DNA of 64,000 nt from Bacteroidota bacterium (GCA_018267095.1 JAFDZC010000003.1:62001-126000), one strand, 5' to 3'; counted from the first letter of the stretch, positions 9,041-17,774 are shown. The notes: generated by a model not told the origin, from the letters alone. Program-made: numbers and translations.

Positions 9041-9649
9041 ATGCAAAGCGCTGTTGCTTTTTTGGTTGAAAAAGAGCCTGTTTTCCAACAGATTATTGAC
9101 AAGCATGGTTGGCCCGTTATTCCGTCAAGACCGCCTGGTTTTGCCACTTTGGTCTTGCTGATTTTAGAGCAACAAGTGTCGATTGATTCGGCCAAAGCGA
9201 CTTATCTGAGACTTCGAGATTTAGCTAAAGAAATTGCGCCGGAAACATTGGCTCATTTATCAGATGACGATTATCGTTCGGCGGGCCTAAGTCGTCAGAA
9301 AACTTCCTATATTAAGGGATTAGCGCAAAAAATATTAGCGCGTGATTTTTCAGTTGAATCCTTGGCTGAAATGACCGCTGACCAGGCGCGCGCTTCGCTC
9401 ATTCAAATCAAAGGGATTGGACATTGGACGATTGACATTTACTTGATGTTTTCTTTGCAAGCGCCTGATATTCTTCCGCTGGGCGATATAGCGGTGGTTA
9501 ATACTTTTAAAGAATTGTTCGATTTGCACACCAAAGAAGACATGCAAAAACGCGCAGAATTATGGCAACCCTACCGATCGTTGGCCACTTACTTGCTCTG
9601 GCATCATTACTTGCGCAGCCGCGGACGACAAATCAGCTATACCTATTGA
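9041..9649 (+). CDS. DNA-3-methyladenine glycosylase II family (AlkA-like)
   Basis: 202 residues. A HhH-GPD base-excision glycosylase: LEQQVSIDSAKATYLRL at the start, helix-hairpin-helix LIQIKGIGHWTIDIYLMFSL at about 120-140, and the catalytic Asp in LPLGDIAVVNTF. It removes alkylated purines from DNA. It lacks the N-terminal domain of E. coli AlkA, as short bacterial homologues do. The ATG lies one base after the DUF5686 stop, so the two are probably translated from one message. Confidence 0.88.
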   Translation: MQSAVAFLVEKEPVFQQIIDKHGWPVIPSRPPGFATLVLLILEQQVSIDSAKATYLRLRDLAKEIAPETLAHLSDDDYRSAGLSRQKTSYIKGLAQKILARDFSVESLAEMTADQARASLIQIKGIGHWTIDIYLMFSLQAPDILPLGDIAVVNTFKELFDLHTKEDMQKRAELWQPYRSLATYLLWHHYLRSRGRQISYTY

Positions 9650-9682
9650 GCAAATAAGTGACAATATTCAACTGTCAAATAG

Positions 9683-9712
9683 TTGTTTTTTGTTAATGTT
9701 TTGTTACTTTTG
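9683..9712 (+). promoter_or_regulatory. Promoter of hppA
   Basis: TTG at 9683-9685, 19-nt spacer, TACTTTTG at 9705-9712; ATG follows at 9739. Confidence 0.7.
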
Positions 9713-9738
9713 CGACCGATATAAACAAAATATAGACA

Positions 9739-12291
9739 ATGGAAAACTTTATTATGTTGCCAATCGCAATGGCAGTTTTAGGTCTTGTTTTCATGGGTAT
9801 TAAAGCCGCATGGATCAACAAACAAGACGCAGGTGATGACAAAATGCAAGGCATCGCTAAGAGTATTCAAGAAGGAGCAATGGCATTCTTGAAAGCCGAG
9901 TATAGAATCTTGGCTGTGTTTGTTGTCATTGCCTCAGTAGCCCTTTTTGCCGTATCGCAAATCTCAGGTGTTTCACACTGGATGATTGTGGTGGCTTTTA
10001 TTTTTGGAGCTATTTTTTCTGCTTTGGCAGGAAACATCGGTATGCGCATCGCTACCAAATCAAACGTAAGAACAACCCAAGCTGCTAAAACCAGTTTGCC
10101 ACAAGCTTTGAAAGTTTCTTTCTCAGGAGGAACCGTAATGGGCTTGGGTGTTGCCGGTTTGGCTGTTTTAGGTTTGAGTATATTTTTTCAAGTTTTCTTG
10201 AGCCAATTCATGAATGTAGAAGGAAAATCTTTCTACGAAAACATGTCGATGGTGCTTGAAACTTTGGCCGGTTTCTCATTAGGAGCTGAGTCTATTGCGC
10301 TATTTGCTCGTGTGGGTGGAGGTATTTATACCAAAGCTGCCGATGTAGGTGCTGACTTGGTAGGAAAAGTTGAAGCGGGAATTCCTGAAGACGATCCGCG
10401 TAACCCTGCAACCATTGCCGATAACGTAGGTGATAACGTAGGAGACGTAGCGGGTATGGGTGCAGATTTGTTCGGTTCATACGTGGCAACTGTATTGGCG
10501 TCGATGGTATTGGGCAACTACATCATTAAAGACATGTCTGAGGCAGCCGGTACACAATATACCGATGCGTTCAACAATATGGGCCCGATTTTGTTGCCTT
10601 TGGCGATTGCCGGAGTAGGGATTTTGGCTTCGATCATCGGAACTTTCTTTGTGAAAATTAAAGACAACGATGCCAAAGAAGATCAAGTGCAAGGTGCTTT
10701 GAACTTAGGAAACTATGTTTCTCTTGCTTTGACTGTTGCTGCTTGTTGGTTCTTGATTGACAAAATGTTACCGGCTACGATTAACATGAATTTCTTTGGT
10801 GAAGGCGTAAAACCGGTGGCTAAAATCAATGTGTTCTTTGCAACATTAGTTGGTTTGGGTGTTGGTTTATTGATTTCAGCCATTACAGAATACTTTACCG
10901 CTTTAGGTAAAAAACCGGTATTAAACATCGTACAAAACTCTTCAACCGGAGCTGCTACCAACATCATTGCTGGTTTGGCTACCGGTATGAAATCTACTTT
11001 TGGTTCGGTTATTTTATTTGCTGCCGCGATTTGGGGTGCTTATGCTTTGGCTGGTTTCTACGGAGTAGCAATTGCTGCTTCAGCGATGATGGCTACTACA
11101 GCCATGCAGTTGGCGATTGATGCTTTTGGTCCGATTGCCGATAACGCTGGAGGTGTAGCTGAGATGAGCGAATTACCAAAAGAAGTCCGTCAAAGAACCG
11201 ACGTATTAGATTCAGTAGGAAACACTACTGCTGCGGTGGGTAAAGGTTTCGCGATTGCTTCTGCTGCCTTGACAGCTTTGGCTTTGTTTGCTGCTTATGT
11301 AACTTTCACCGGTATTGACGGAATCAACATTTTTAAAGCTGATGTATTGGCTGCTTTGTTTATCGGAGGTATGATTCCGGTTATTTTCTCTGCTTTGGCG
11401 ATGCAATCAGTGGGTAAAGCTGCGATGGATATGGTGAACGAAGTTCGTCGTCAGTTCCGCGAAATCCCGGGAATTATGGACGGAACCGGAAAACCTGAAT
11501 ACGGAAAATGCGTTGACATTTCTACCAAAGCTGCTTTGCGCGAAATGATGTTGCCGGGTGCGATTACCATTATTACACCAATCATCTTAGGATTGTTGAT
11601 GGGAGCTGAAGCTTTAGGTGGTTATATGGCTGGTGTATGCGTTTCAGGCGTGCTTTGGGCTATTTTCCAAAACAATGCCGGTGGAGCTTGGGACAATGCT
11701 AAGAAGTCATTCGAGGCTGGGGTGATGATCAACGGTGAGATGACGTTCAAAGGTTCTGATGCCCACAAAGCGGCTGTAACCGGAGATACCGTTGGTGATC
11801 CATTCAAAGATACTTCAGGTCCGTCTATGAACATCTTGATTAAATTGACTTGTTTGGTTGGTTTGGTGATTGCTCCAATTTTGGGTTCTGGACACGGATC
11901 AAAGCAAAAAATGGAGTGTACCATGGAAATGAAAAAAGAATGCACAGCTGAGATGAACGGCAACTGCGATATGAGCAAATGTGCTACGATGACCAAAGAA
12001 GAATGCGCTAAAATGTGCGATTCTTTGGGTTGTACCCCTGAGCAAAAAGAAGCATGTTTGTCACACTATGGTGCTGATGGAAAATTCATCGCTGACGAAA
12101 AACCTTCATGCTGCGCCAAAAAAGGAATGGCTGAAGCAGGCGCTGAACAAAAAACCGTTCGCGTTGAAATTACCAACAACAATGGTAAAGCAAAAGCTAC
12201 GGTGACTACCTCAGTAAACGGAACTTCAACTACCCAAAGTTTTGAAGGAACTGAAGCTGAAGTAAAAGCTAAAGTCGATGCATTGAAATAA
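9739..12291 (+). CDS. hppA: Membrane-bound ion-pumping pyrophosphatase, K+-stimulated type, with Cys-rich C-terminal tail
   Basis: 850 residues; usual members are about 650-770. It hydrolyses PPi and pumps H+ and/or Na+ across the inner membrane. The substrate site is clear: DVGADLVGKVEAGIPEDDPR, NPATIADNVGDNVGDVAGMG, and later DAHKAAVTGDTVGDPFKDTSGP. In GNTTAAVGKGFAIASAALT the residue equivalent to position 460 of the family is Ala, the mark of K+-dependent enzymes. After the last membrane helix an extra tail of ~130 residues follows. It has ten Cys and several Met between about residues 725 and 792 (ECTMEMKKEC, CATMTKEECAKMCDSLGC, SCC), then a short beta-rich segment. In this family the C-terminus faces the periplasm. 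A terminator follows. Whether the pumped ion is Na+ or H+ cannot be told here. Confidence 0.96.
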   Translation: MENFIMLPIAMAVLGLVFMGIKAAWINKQDAGDDKMQGIAKSIQEGAMAFLKAEYRILAVFVVIASVALFAVSQISGVSHWMIVVAFIFGAIFSALAGNIGMRIATKSNVRTTQAAKTSLPQALKVSFSGGTVMGLGVAGLAVLGLSIFFQVFLSQFMNVEGKSFYENMSMVLETLAGFSLGAESIALFARVGGGIYTKAADVGADLVGKVEAGIPEDDPRNPATIADNVGDNVGDVAGMGADLFGSYVATVLASMVLGNYIIKDMSEAAGTQYTDAFNNMGPILLPLAIAGVGILASIIGTFFVKIKDNDAKEDQVQGALNLGNYVSLALTVAACWFLIDKMLPATINMNFFGEGVKPVAKINVFFATLVGLGVGLLISAITEYFTALGKKPVLNIVQNSSTGAATNIIAGLATGMKSTFGSVILFAAAIWGAYALAGFYGVAIAASAMMATTAMQLAIDAFGPIADNAGGVAEMSELPKEVRQRTDVLDSVGNTTAAVGKGFAIASAALTALALFAAYVTFTGIDGINIFKADVLAALFIGGMIPVIFSALAMQSVGKAAMDMVNEVRRQFREIPGIMDGTGKPEYGKCVDISTKAALREMMLPGAITIITPIILGLLMGAEALGGYMAGVCVSGVLWAIFQNNAGGAWDNAKKSFEAGVMINGEMTFKGSDAHKAAVTGDTVGDPFKDTSGPSMNILIKLTCLVGLVIAPILGSGHGSKQKMECTMEMKKECTAEMNGNCDMSKCATMTKEECAKMCDSLGCTPEQKEACLSHYGADGKFIADEKPSCCAKKGMAEAGAEQKTVRVEITNNNGKAKATVTTSVNGTSTTQSFEGTEAEVKAKVDALK

Positions 12292-12313
12292 GAATAGATT
12301 TCTTTAAATACAC

Positions 12314-12345
12314 AAAAAGCCTCCGGATTTCGGAGGCTTTTTTTA
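12314..12345 (+). terminator. Intrinsic terminator after hppA
   Basis: AAAGCCTCCG (12316-12325) pairs perfectly with CGGAGGCTTT (12331-12340) around GATTT, followed by a T run. Confidence 0.9.
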
Positions 12346-12393
12346 TTGTTGATATGTTGTTCTATTTGGTTGATATTTAACGTTTAAATCATT

Positions 12394-12422
12394 TTGAAGC
12401 AAAGACTAATTCACTATATTTG
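12394..12422 (+). promoter_or_regulatory. Promoter of the DinB-like gene
   Basis: TTG at 12394-12396, 18-nt spacer, TATATTTG at 12415-12422. The predicted RNA start near 12429 makes the ATG at 12449 the sensible start, rather than the TTG codon at 12434. Confidence 0.7.
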
Positions 12423-12448
12423 GCACGTTAACCTTGACTAAAACTATC

Positions 12449-12937
12449 ATGAGCTCGTCTAAAAAGCAGCGCGCTGTTCAGGCATTATTGTCTGAATATA
12501 GAAACGTTGTTGTGGCTTTGAATCACACGATTGACAATGTTTCATACGCCAATCTTACTACGGTGGTTGATTCCGCGACCGCTGACGAGAACTGTCAGTC
12601 CATTCAAACGATTTTAACGCATATTGTCAGTTCGGGTTATGCCTATGCCGGGTATATTCGCAAGAACAAAAAAATGGCCGATGATCGTCCCGGGAAAGTA
12701 AATCGGATGTCGGTGGCAGAATATTTACAAGATCTTGAAAATTTGCTTCAATACACCGAGCTAACCTTTGAAAATATTGAAGACGACGAATTAGAAGAAT
12801 TTGACGAAACCCGCAAAATCAAAACTTCTTGGGGTCAGGCTTATGACATTGAACAAATGATGGAACACGCTGTAGTGCACGTATTGCGTCACCGTCGTCA
12901 AATCGAAAAATTCAAAAAGAAATTAGAAGTACTCTAA
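12449..12937 (+). CDS. DinB-superfamily protein
   Basis: 162 residues from ATG 12449 (MSSSKKQRAVQALLSEYRNV). A four-helix DinB/YfiT-like fold is suggested by TILTHIVSSGYAYAGYIR and MMEHAVVHVLRHRRQIEKFK, which supply the three His of the usual metal site (one in THIV, two in EHAVVHVLRH). Members include thiol-dependent S-transferases and DNA-damage-induced proteins; the substrate is unknown. Its stop overlaps that of the convergent deoxynucleoside kinase gene by 4 nt. Confidence 0.7.
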   Translation: MSSSKKQRAVQALLSEYRNVVVALNHTIDNVSYANLTTVVDSATADENCQSIQTILTHIVSSGYAYAGYIRKNKKMADDRPGKVNRMSVAEYLQDLENLLQYTELTFENIEDDELEEFDETRKIKTSWGQAYDIEQMMEHAVVHVLRHRRQIEKFKKKLEVL

Positions 12938-13548
12938 AACAAACCGTTGAGTTCGGCATCAATGCGGTTGAGAATCATTCCCAAATCTTCGGGATTGTTC
13001 ACAAAATCAATATTGTCCACATCAATAATCAAAAGTTTTCCGCGCGTATAGGTCTGAATCCAAGCTTCATAACGCTCGTTGAGTCGGCTTAAATATTCAA
13101 TCGAAATAGAATTTTCGTAATCGCGACCGCGTTTGTGGATTTGCGCCACCAAATTCGGAATAGAACTGCGTAAATAAATCATCATATCCGGCGCCTCGAC
13201 CATGGTTTCCATCAATTCAAACAACGATTTGTAGTTTTCAAAATCGCGGTTGGTCATCAGACCCATCGCATGCAAGTTCGGTGCGAAAATGTGGGCATCT
13301 TCATAAATCGTTCGGTCTTGGATGATTTTTTTTCCGCTTTGGCGAATTTGCAAAATCTGACGAAAACGACTGTTCAAGAAATAAATCTGCAAATTAAAAG
13401 ACCAACGTTCCATTTGGTGATAAAAATCGTCCAAGTACGGATTGTCTACCACGTCTTCAAAGTGTGGTTCCCATTTAAAATGCTTGGCTAATAATCTGGT
13501 CAATGTGGTTTTTCCAGCTCCGATATTTCCTGCAACAGCTATATGCAT
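12934..13548 (-). CDS. Deoxynucleoside kinase (deoxyadenosine/deoxyguanosine/deoxycytidine kinase family)
   Basis: 204 residues. P-loop GNIGAGKTTLTRLLA at residues 7-21; the catalytic segment QDRTIYEDAHIFA replaces the ERS motif; lid arginines lie in HKRGRDYENSI. It phosphorylates salvaged deoxynucleosides in the cytoplasm; the sequence does not fix which base is preferred. The ATG overlaps the stop of the upstream gene by one base (TAATG), so the two are translationally coupled. Confidence 0.92.
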   Translation of the reverse strand: MHIAVAGNIGAGKTTLTRLLAKHFKWEPHFEDVVDNPYLDDFYHQMERWSFNLQIYFLNSRFRQILQIRQSGKKIIQDRTIYEDAHIFAPNLHAMGLMTNRDFENYKSLFELMETMVEAPDMMIYLRSSIPNLVAQIHKRGRDYENSISIEYLSRLNERYEAWIQTYTRGKLLIIDVDNIDFVNNPEDLGMILNRIDAELNGLF

Positions 13549-14339
13549 TAGGGTAAATTGATTTTATAATTGGTAATTCCTTGGTCGGTAAAAATAGATA
13601 AAATTTGGTCTTTATAGGTAAATTTTTTGAAGCTTTTTTTGTCGATTTCGATGAACAAACGCTTATTGTCGGTAAAATCATACCAGTACAAATCATGGCC
13701 TGTTTGTAGAATAATCGATTGGGTTCCGGTCCACACAAATTGCTCGTTTTCAGGCAATCTTCCCAAGTTGTCCATTTTGCCATACACATCGCAGCGATTT
13801 ACCTCACCTGATGCATTCGACCAAAAAAAGTAATTAAAATCGGTGGCGTAATTTTTAGGAGCGCTGGTCAAGGTTGTGCCCAAAGCCAGACATTTGTTTT
13901 GCGTGTAATCATACAGTCCGAGCTTTTGTGTCAAGCTGTTGTATAACCAAAGTCTATTGCCGGAGGCCAAACCAATGGCTGTGGGTAAAACATCTGGGAT
14001 TTTTTCGTTGAAATTGATTTTTTGGGTTTCATTGAGTTGCGCGTCAAGTAAGGCAACAGTATTTTGCGTTTCAAAAAAAACGACAATTTTAAGCGGATTC
14101 ATCAAGTCAATTCGACTGATTTTGCCCAATTGCGGATTTTTGTATTGCCAAATTTGCGAACCATTTTGCTTGATGAGTGTTTGCTGTTCAAGTCGGTAAA
14201 AAGCGCCCAAAGCATCATAGCCGATGAAGTTTTCTTCGGGTGTTTTCAGTGGAATTTGCTCGAGCATCACAGCATTGATCTTTTGGCCGCGCGCCATAAA
14301 ACCAACGAGTAAGATAAGTGTGAGCAAAAGTTTTTTCAT
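13548..14339 (-). CDS. Secreted protein of unknown function, probably beta-propeller-like
   Basis: 263 residues from the ATG at 14339, where a signal peptide begins (MKKLLLTLILLVGFMARGQ); an upstream in-frame start at 14375 would bury it. The body consists of repeated short strand motifs such as LLDAQLNETQKI, LWLYNSLTQKLGLYDY, FVWTGTQSIILQTGHDLYWY, which suggest a propeller of about five blades. I do not recognise a named family. The gene is coupled to the deoxynucleoside kinase gene through TAATG, a partnership with no obvious functional reason. Confidence 0.65.
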   Translation of the reverse strand: MKKLLLTLILLVGFMARGQKINAVMLEQIPLKTPEENFIGYDALGAFYRLEQQTLIKQNGSQIWQYKNPQLGKISRIDLMNPLKIVVFFETQNTVALLDAQLNETQKINFNEKIPDVLPTAIGLASGNRLWLYNSLTQKLGLYDYTQNKCLALGTTLTSAPKNYATDFNYFFWSNASGEVNRCDVYGKMDNLGRLPENEQFVWTGTQSIILQTGHDLYWYDFTDNKRLFIEIDKKSFKKFTYKDQILSIFTDQGITNYKINLP

Positions 14340-14441
14340 AAAAGCTAAGATACTATTAAAGTCTTTTTTGTACAACCTTTATCTTTGATGAAATTAATTC
14401 AAAACGCAGCATATTTGTAGTCAATTTTATCATCAATACGA

Positions 14442-15014
14442 ATGAAAAAAATAGCCTTTCTTCTCTTCTTTGGAATTTTATCTTTGGTGGTTCATGCGCA
14501 AGATTTTCGAGCTTCGGCTTTGTATGCGGTCAAAAATATTGCTCAACCCGAACAAACATCAAATTATCTTTTGACCTTTGATGCGACAACCTCGATTTAT
14601 CAGCCTGAGAAATCAATCGCTCAAGAAAATGTTTACTATAAGAATATTGCGAATTCGTCTTTTGTAGCCACAAAAAAATGGAACGGAAAAATCTACTTAA
14701 TCAGCGATGCGCTCATTCCCTTTGATTGGAAAATTCAAAGCGAAACCAAGCTGATATCAGGGTATCATTGCACCAAAGCAACCGCTCAAAATGGGCAACT
14801 CATCGCTTGGTTTACCGAAGGGATTCCCTCAAATCAAGGGCCTGCGGACTATTTTGGATTACCCGGATTGATCTTGGAAGTAACTGCTCCAAAAATGACC
14901 ATTTCATGTGCCAAAATAGCGCTACTTCCGAATACTAAAGAAGCCATCAAGGCACCCGCGCAAGGCATAAAGGTTACCCAAAAACAATTCGATGAGCTGG
15001 TCAAAAAGAAATAA
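14442..15014 (+). CDS. GLPGLI family protein
   Basis: 190 residues with a signal peptide (MKKIAFLLFFGILSLVVHAQ). The family signature is present as PADYFGLPGLILEVTA at about 135-150, preceded by AWFTEGIPSNQGP. This Bacteroidetes family (TIGR01200) is of unknown function and probably periplasmic or surface-exposed. It is short for the family, most of which are 220-280 residues. Upstream, CATATTTG at 14410-14417 is one base from the -7 consensus. Confidence 0.85.
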   Translation: MKKIAFLLFFGILSLVVHAQDFRASALYAVKNIAQPEQTSNYLLTFDATTSIYQPEKSIAQENVYYKNIANSSFVATKKWNGKIYLISDALIPFDWKIQSETKLISGYHCTKATAQNGQLIAWFTEGIPSNQGPADYFGLPGLILEVTAPKMTISCAKIALLPNTKEAIKAPAQGIKVTQKQFDELVKKK

Positions 15015-15017
15015 AAA

Positions 15018-15050
15018 AAAGCCCATCTCAATCAAGACGGGCTTTATATT
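15018..15050. terminator. Bidirectional terminator between the GLPGLI gene and metK
   Basis: AAAGCCCATCT (15018-15028) pairs with AGACGGGCTTT (15035-15045) with one mismatch. It is flanked by an A run on the left and T-rich DNA on the right, and serves two convergent genes. Confidence 0.8.
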
Positions 15051-15064
15051 TTATTCAGTATAAA

Positions 15065-16315
15065 CTATAATTTAAATGCAGCTTTTACTTGGTCAACATA
15101 GTCTAATTTTTCCCAAGTAAACAACTCAACCGATACGGTTTTTGGCGCTCCATTCGGAAGTTTAAAGGTTTTACTTACCGTTTCAGGTTGGCGGCCCATG
15201 TGTCCGTAGGCAGCTGTTTCGCTGTAAATTGGATTTCTGAGTTTCAGACGTTGCTCAATAAAATACGGACGCATGTCAAAAATACCTTCTACCACTTTGC
15301 TGATTTCGCCATCGGTCATGCTTACTTTGGCAGTTCCGTAGGTGTTCACATTAATTGAAGTAGGTTTGGCAACCCCAATCGCATAAGAAACCTGAACCAA
15401 AACCTCGTCGCACAATCCTGCAGCCACCAAGTTTTTGGCAATATGACGCGTAGCATAGGCCGCAGAACGGTCTACTTTGCTTGGGTCTTTTCCTGAGAAT
15501 GCTCCACCTCCGTGCGCGCCTTTGCCACCATAGGTATCTACAATAATTTTACGACCGGTCAAACCTGTGTCACCGTGTGGTCCGCCAATAACGAATTTTC
15601 CGGTTGGGTTGATGTGGTAGGTAATGTTCTCGTTGAACAAACTCGCATACTGTGGATATTTAGCTTTGACTCTTGGAATCAAGATTTCAATCATATCCTT
15701 TTTGATTTTGGCCAACATCGACGCCTCATTGTCAAAGTCATCGTGTTGGGTCGAAATCACAATCGCGTCAATGCGTTGCGGTTTGTTGTCGTCAGAATAT
15801 TCTAAAGTTACTTGTGATTTGGCGTCTGGGCGCAAATAGGTAATTTCTTTGTTTTCTCTTCTCAAATTGGCTAATTCAATCAACAAAGCATGTGATAAAT
15901 CCAAAGCCAAAGGCATATAATTGTCCGTTTCGTTGGTGGCATAACCGAACATCATCCCTTGGTCGCCGGCACCTTGCTCTTCTTTGCTGGCTCGGTCAAC
16001 CCCTTGATTAATGTCTGCTGATTGTTCGTGAATAGCTGATAAAACGCCACATGAATTGGCTTCAAACATATATTCACTTTTGGTGTATCCGATTCTCTGA
16101 ATTACCTCACGGGCAATTTGTTGTACATCTAAGTAGGTCGTTGATTTCACTTCACCGGCCAAAACGACTTGCCCGGTCGTTACCAACGTTTCACAAGCCA
16201 CTTTTGATTCAGGATCAAAAGCCAAGAAATTGTCAATCAATGCATCGCTGATTTGATCAGCTACCTTGTCAGGGTGTCCTTCGCTCACAGACTCTGACGT
16301 AAATAAATAAGCCAT
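15065..16315 (-). CDS. metK: S-adenosylmethionine synthetase
   Basis: 416 residues. Makes SAM from methionine and ATP. Signatures: [20 protein letters not shown] (residues 4-23), [37 protein letters not shown], and the glycine loop [20 protein letters not shown]. The ATG lies behind a ~130-nt leader that resembles a SAM-binding RNA. It is the only gene of the methionine block on the minus strand and is divergent from the T9SS gene at 16540. Confidence 0.98.
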   Translation of the reverse strand: MAYLFTSESVSEGHPDKVADQISDALIDNFLAFDPESKVACETLVTTGQVVLAGEVKSTTYLDVQQIAREVIQRIGYTKSEYMFEANSCGVLSAIHEQSADINQGVDRASKEEQGAGDQGMMFGYATNETDNYMPLALDLSHALLIELANLRRENKEITYLRPDAKSQVTLEYSDDNKPQRIDAIVISTQHDDFDNEASMLAKIKKDMIEILIPRVKAKYPQYASLFNENITYHINPTGKFVIGGPHGDTGLTGRKIIVDTYGGKGAHGGGAFSGKDPSKVDRSAAYATRHIAKNLVAAGLCDEVLVQVSYAIGVAKPTSINVNTYGTAKVSMTDGEISKVVEGIFDMRPYFIEQRLKLRNPIYSETAAYGHMGRQPETVSKTFKLPNGAPKTVSVELFTWEKLDYVDQVKAAFKL

Positions 16316-16433
16316 AATTCTAACTTTAAATTTTGAATAAAATTTGCAGGAAAAATTGTCTGATGAGTCGAGCTAAAGAAGAAACTGCTTTAGCATTTTT
16401 TTACGAGGTTGCAATCAGGACAAATTTTTCCTC
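16316..16433 (-). promoter_or_regulatory. Candidate SAM-II-like riboswitch in the metK leader
   Basis: On the minus strand GAGG (16433-16430) pairs with CCTC (16408-16405) around a loop that contains AATTTGTCCTGATTGCA, followed by an A run and GCTAAAGC (16394-16387). The SAM-II reference RNA, as I recall it, has a 17-nt loop of equal length with the same AUUU, CC and AUUGCA positions and a downstream GCUAAA. The pseudoknot helix P2 is weak here, at most four pairs with a bulge. Bases 16432-16415 can instead pair with 16363-16348 (16 bp, two bulges), and GCTAAAG with CTTTAGC (16378-16372). Both alternatives break the aptamer. A further AT hairpin (16345-16328) lies 12 nt before the ATG. Confidence 0.55.
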
Positions 16434-16446
16434 AAAAATTCGGATG

Positions 16447-16454
16447 CAAATGTA
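16447..16454 (-). promoter_or_regulatory. -7 element of the metK promoter
   Basis: TACATTTG on the minus strand, an exact TAnnTTTG match. Transcription should start just upstream of the GAGG arm of the leader RNA. No well-spaced TTG is seen. Confidence 0.5.
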
Positions 16455-16485
16455 GCAAACCATTTTTGAATTGAAAAAAATTTTT

Positions 16486-16513
16486 TTGCGGGCATTTTTT
16501 TTTCATAGCTTTG
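16486..16513 (+). promoter_or_regulatory. Promoter of the T9SS adhesin-like gene
   Basis: TTG at 16486-16488, 17-nt spacer, TAGCTTTG at 16506-16513; ATG at 16540. Confidence 0.65.
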
Positions 16514-16539
16514 TCGCTAAACTTATTAAAAAACAGATT

Positions 16540-17463
16540 ATGAAAAAACTATTACTTTCTTTTTCTATGATTTTGGCTTTGGGTTCTGCTCAAGCACAAA
16601 ATATTTTCAACTTTGGTTTTGAAGGAACTACAGCCAATATGTATACAACTTTAGGCTGGACTGGAACCAACCAAAGTACACCGGTATATACTGGTGCTCC
16701 GGTATGGGGTATTCCTACAACCGCACCAACTACTACTTTTGCTGGTGGTGCTCAAGGAGGAACTGCTCCGTCGTTTGCTTTGATTAACTACACAAGTACA
16801 GGAACTTCTTCAACTGCTGGTTCAGGAACAATTAGTAACTGGTTAATCAGCCCGATTATTGTTGTTGAAAACGGAGATGTGGTTTCATTCTACACTAGAA
16901 TTGGTAGAAATGCAGCTGCTCAATTTGCGGACAATTTAGAGTTGAGATATAGCACAGATGGTGCTTTTACAGTAGTTCCTAGCACCGGAGCAACTGATTT
17001 AGGTTCGTTTACCAATTTAGCCCTTGCTGTTAATCCAAATCTTGATTTGGTTTCTTATCCAACTTCTTGGACTCAATTGTCTTATACTTTTACAGGTTTA
17101 ACCGGACCAACTGAAGTTCAATTGGCTTTCCGTTATTATGTAACTGATGGTGGTCCTGCAGGAGCTAACTCAGACATCATTGGAATCGATACTGTATCTG
17201 TAGATCGTCCTTTGAGCACAGATTCATTCTTCTCAGGAAACTTTACTGTATCTCCAAACCCAACTTCTGATATCTTGAAAATCACCAACAACACCAATGT
17301 AAATGTTAACTCAATCGAAGTTACAGATATGAACGGTCGCGTTGTAAAACAAGTAAAAGGAATGGTTGATCAAATCAACGTTGCTGAATTAAATGCAGGT
17401 GTTTACTTCCTTAAAATCGCTTCTGATAAAGGAACCGGAACTACCAAAATCATCAAAAAATAA
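16540..17463 (+). CDS. Secreted choice-of-anchor J domain protein with T9SS type A sorting domain
   Basis: 307 residues from ATG 16540, where the signal peptide begins (MKKLLLSFSMILALGSAQAQ); the frame extends upstream but across the promoter. The middle (about 20-225) looks like a choice-of-anchor J / cleaved-adhesin sandwich: FNFGFEGTT, SNWLISPIIVVENGDVVSFY, DNLELRYSTDG. The C-terminal ~75 residues are a type A sorting domain (VSPNPTSDILKITN, VTDMNGRVVKQVKG, LNAGVYFLKIASDKG, KIIKK). Probably exported by the Sec and type IX systems to the cell surface or medium. Codon use is unusually uniform and T/A-ending, consistent with high expression. Confidence 0.88.
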   Translation: MKKLLLSFSMILALGSAQAQNIFNFGFEGTTANMYTTLGWTGTNQSTPVYTGAPVWGIPTTAPTTTFAGGAQGGTAPSFALINYTSTGTSSTAGSGTISNWLISPIIVVENGDVVSFYTRIGRNAAAQFADNLELRYSTDGAFTVVPSTGATDLGSFTNLALAVNPNLDLVSYPTSWTQLSYTFTGLTGPTEVQLAFRYYVTDGGPAGANSDIIGIDTVSVDRPLSTDSFFSGNFTVSPNPTSDILKITNNTNVNVNSIEVTDMNGRVVKQVKGMVDQINVAELNAGVYFLKIASDKGTGTTKIIKK

Positions 17464-17484
17464 TTTGAGTTTTTCTCAAGAAAG

Positions 17485-17514
17485 AAGCCTCCAAGCAATT
17501 GGGGGCTTTTTTAT
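17485..17514 (+). terminator. Intrinsic terminator after the T9SS adhesin-like gene
   Basis: AAGCCTCCAA (17485-17494) pairs with TTGGGGGCTT (17499-17508) with one wobble, loop GCAA, followed by a T run. Confidence 0.88.
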
Positions 17515-17611
17515 TACAAAGCTTTTCGAAAATTTAAATACGTAGTATTTATAGATGTTTTGGACTCTTTAATAATGTTAAATTTTCAAATTCTGTTTGG
17601 ATGATAACAAA

Positions 17612-17626
17612 AAACTTCTGAAGTTT
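17612..17626. promoter_or_regulatory. Palindrome upstream of the first Met/Cys leader ORF
   Basis: AAACTTC-T-GAAGTTT is a perfect 7-bp inverted repeat. The overlapping ACTTCTG (17614-17620) can also pair with CAGAAGT (17641-17647). It could be an operator or an RNA hairpin ahead of the leader ORF. The nearest -7-like sequence is TCTGTTTG (17592-17599), one base off consensus. Confidence 0.35.
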
Positions 17627-17651
17627 GTCTCAACAAAATCCAGAAGTAAAA

Positions 17652-17720
17652 ATGAAATTAATCGTTTGCCATATGTGTTGCATGATGTCGGAATTATCCG
17701 CAGAGTTCACTATGGCCTAG
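17652..17720 (+). CDS. Met/Cys-rich leader peptide 1 (22 aa) of the metY operon
   Basis: A short ORF, ATG 17652 to TAG 17718-17720, encodes MKLIVCHMCCMMSELSAEFT followed by MA. Residues 6-12 (C-H-M-C-C-M-M) hold six Met/Cys codons in seven. Its later codons include GCAGAGTTCAC (17700-17710), which can pair with GTGAACCTCTGC (17744-17755), the 5' side of the terminator that follows. Stalling at Met/Cys codons would leave this segment free to block termination; translation to the stop would cover it. No function is likely for the peptide itself. Confidence 0.75.
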   Translation: MKLIVCHMCCMMSELSAEFTMA

Positions 17721-17746
17721 TTTTAATTTTCTTAAAAATATCCGTG

Positions 17747-17774
17747 AACCTCTGCCGCAAGCAGGGGTTTTTTT
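17747..17774 (+). terminator. Attenuator terminator 1 of the metY operon
   Basis: AACCTCTGC (17747-17755) pairs with GCAGGGGTT (17761-17769), loop CGCAA, one wobble, followed by T7. Its 5' arm is also the target of the antiterminator segment in leader peptide 1 (11 bp with one bulge). The two structures are mutually exclusive. Confidence 0.85.
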
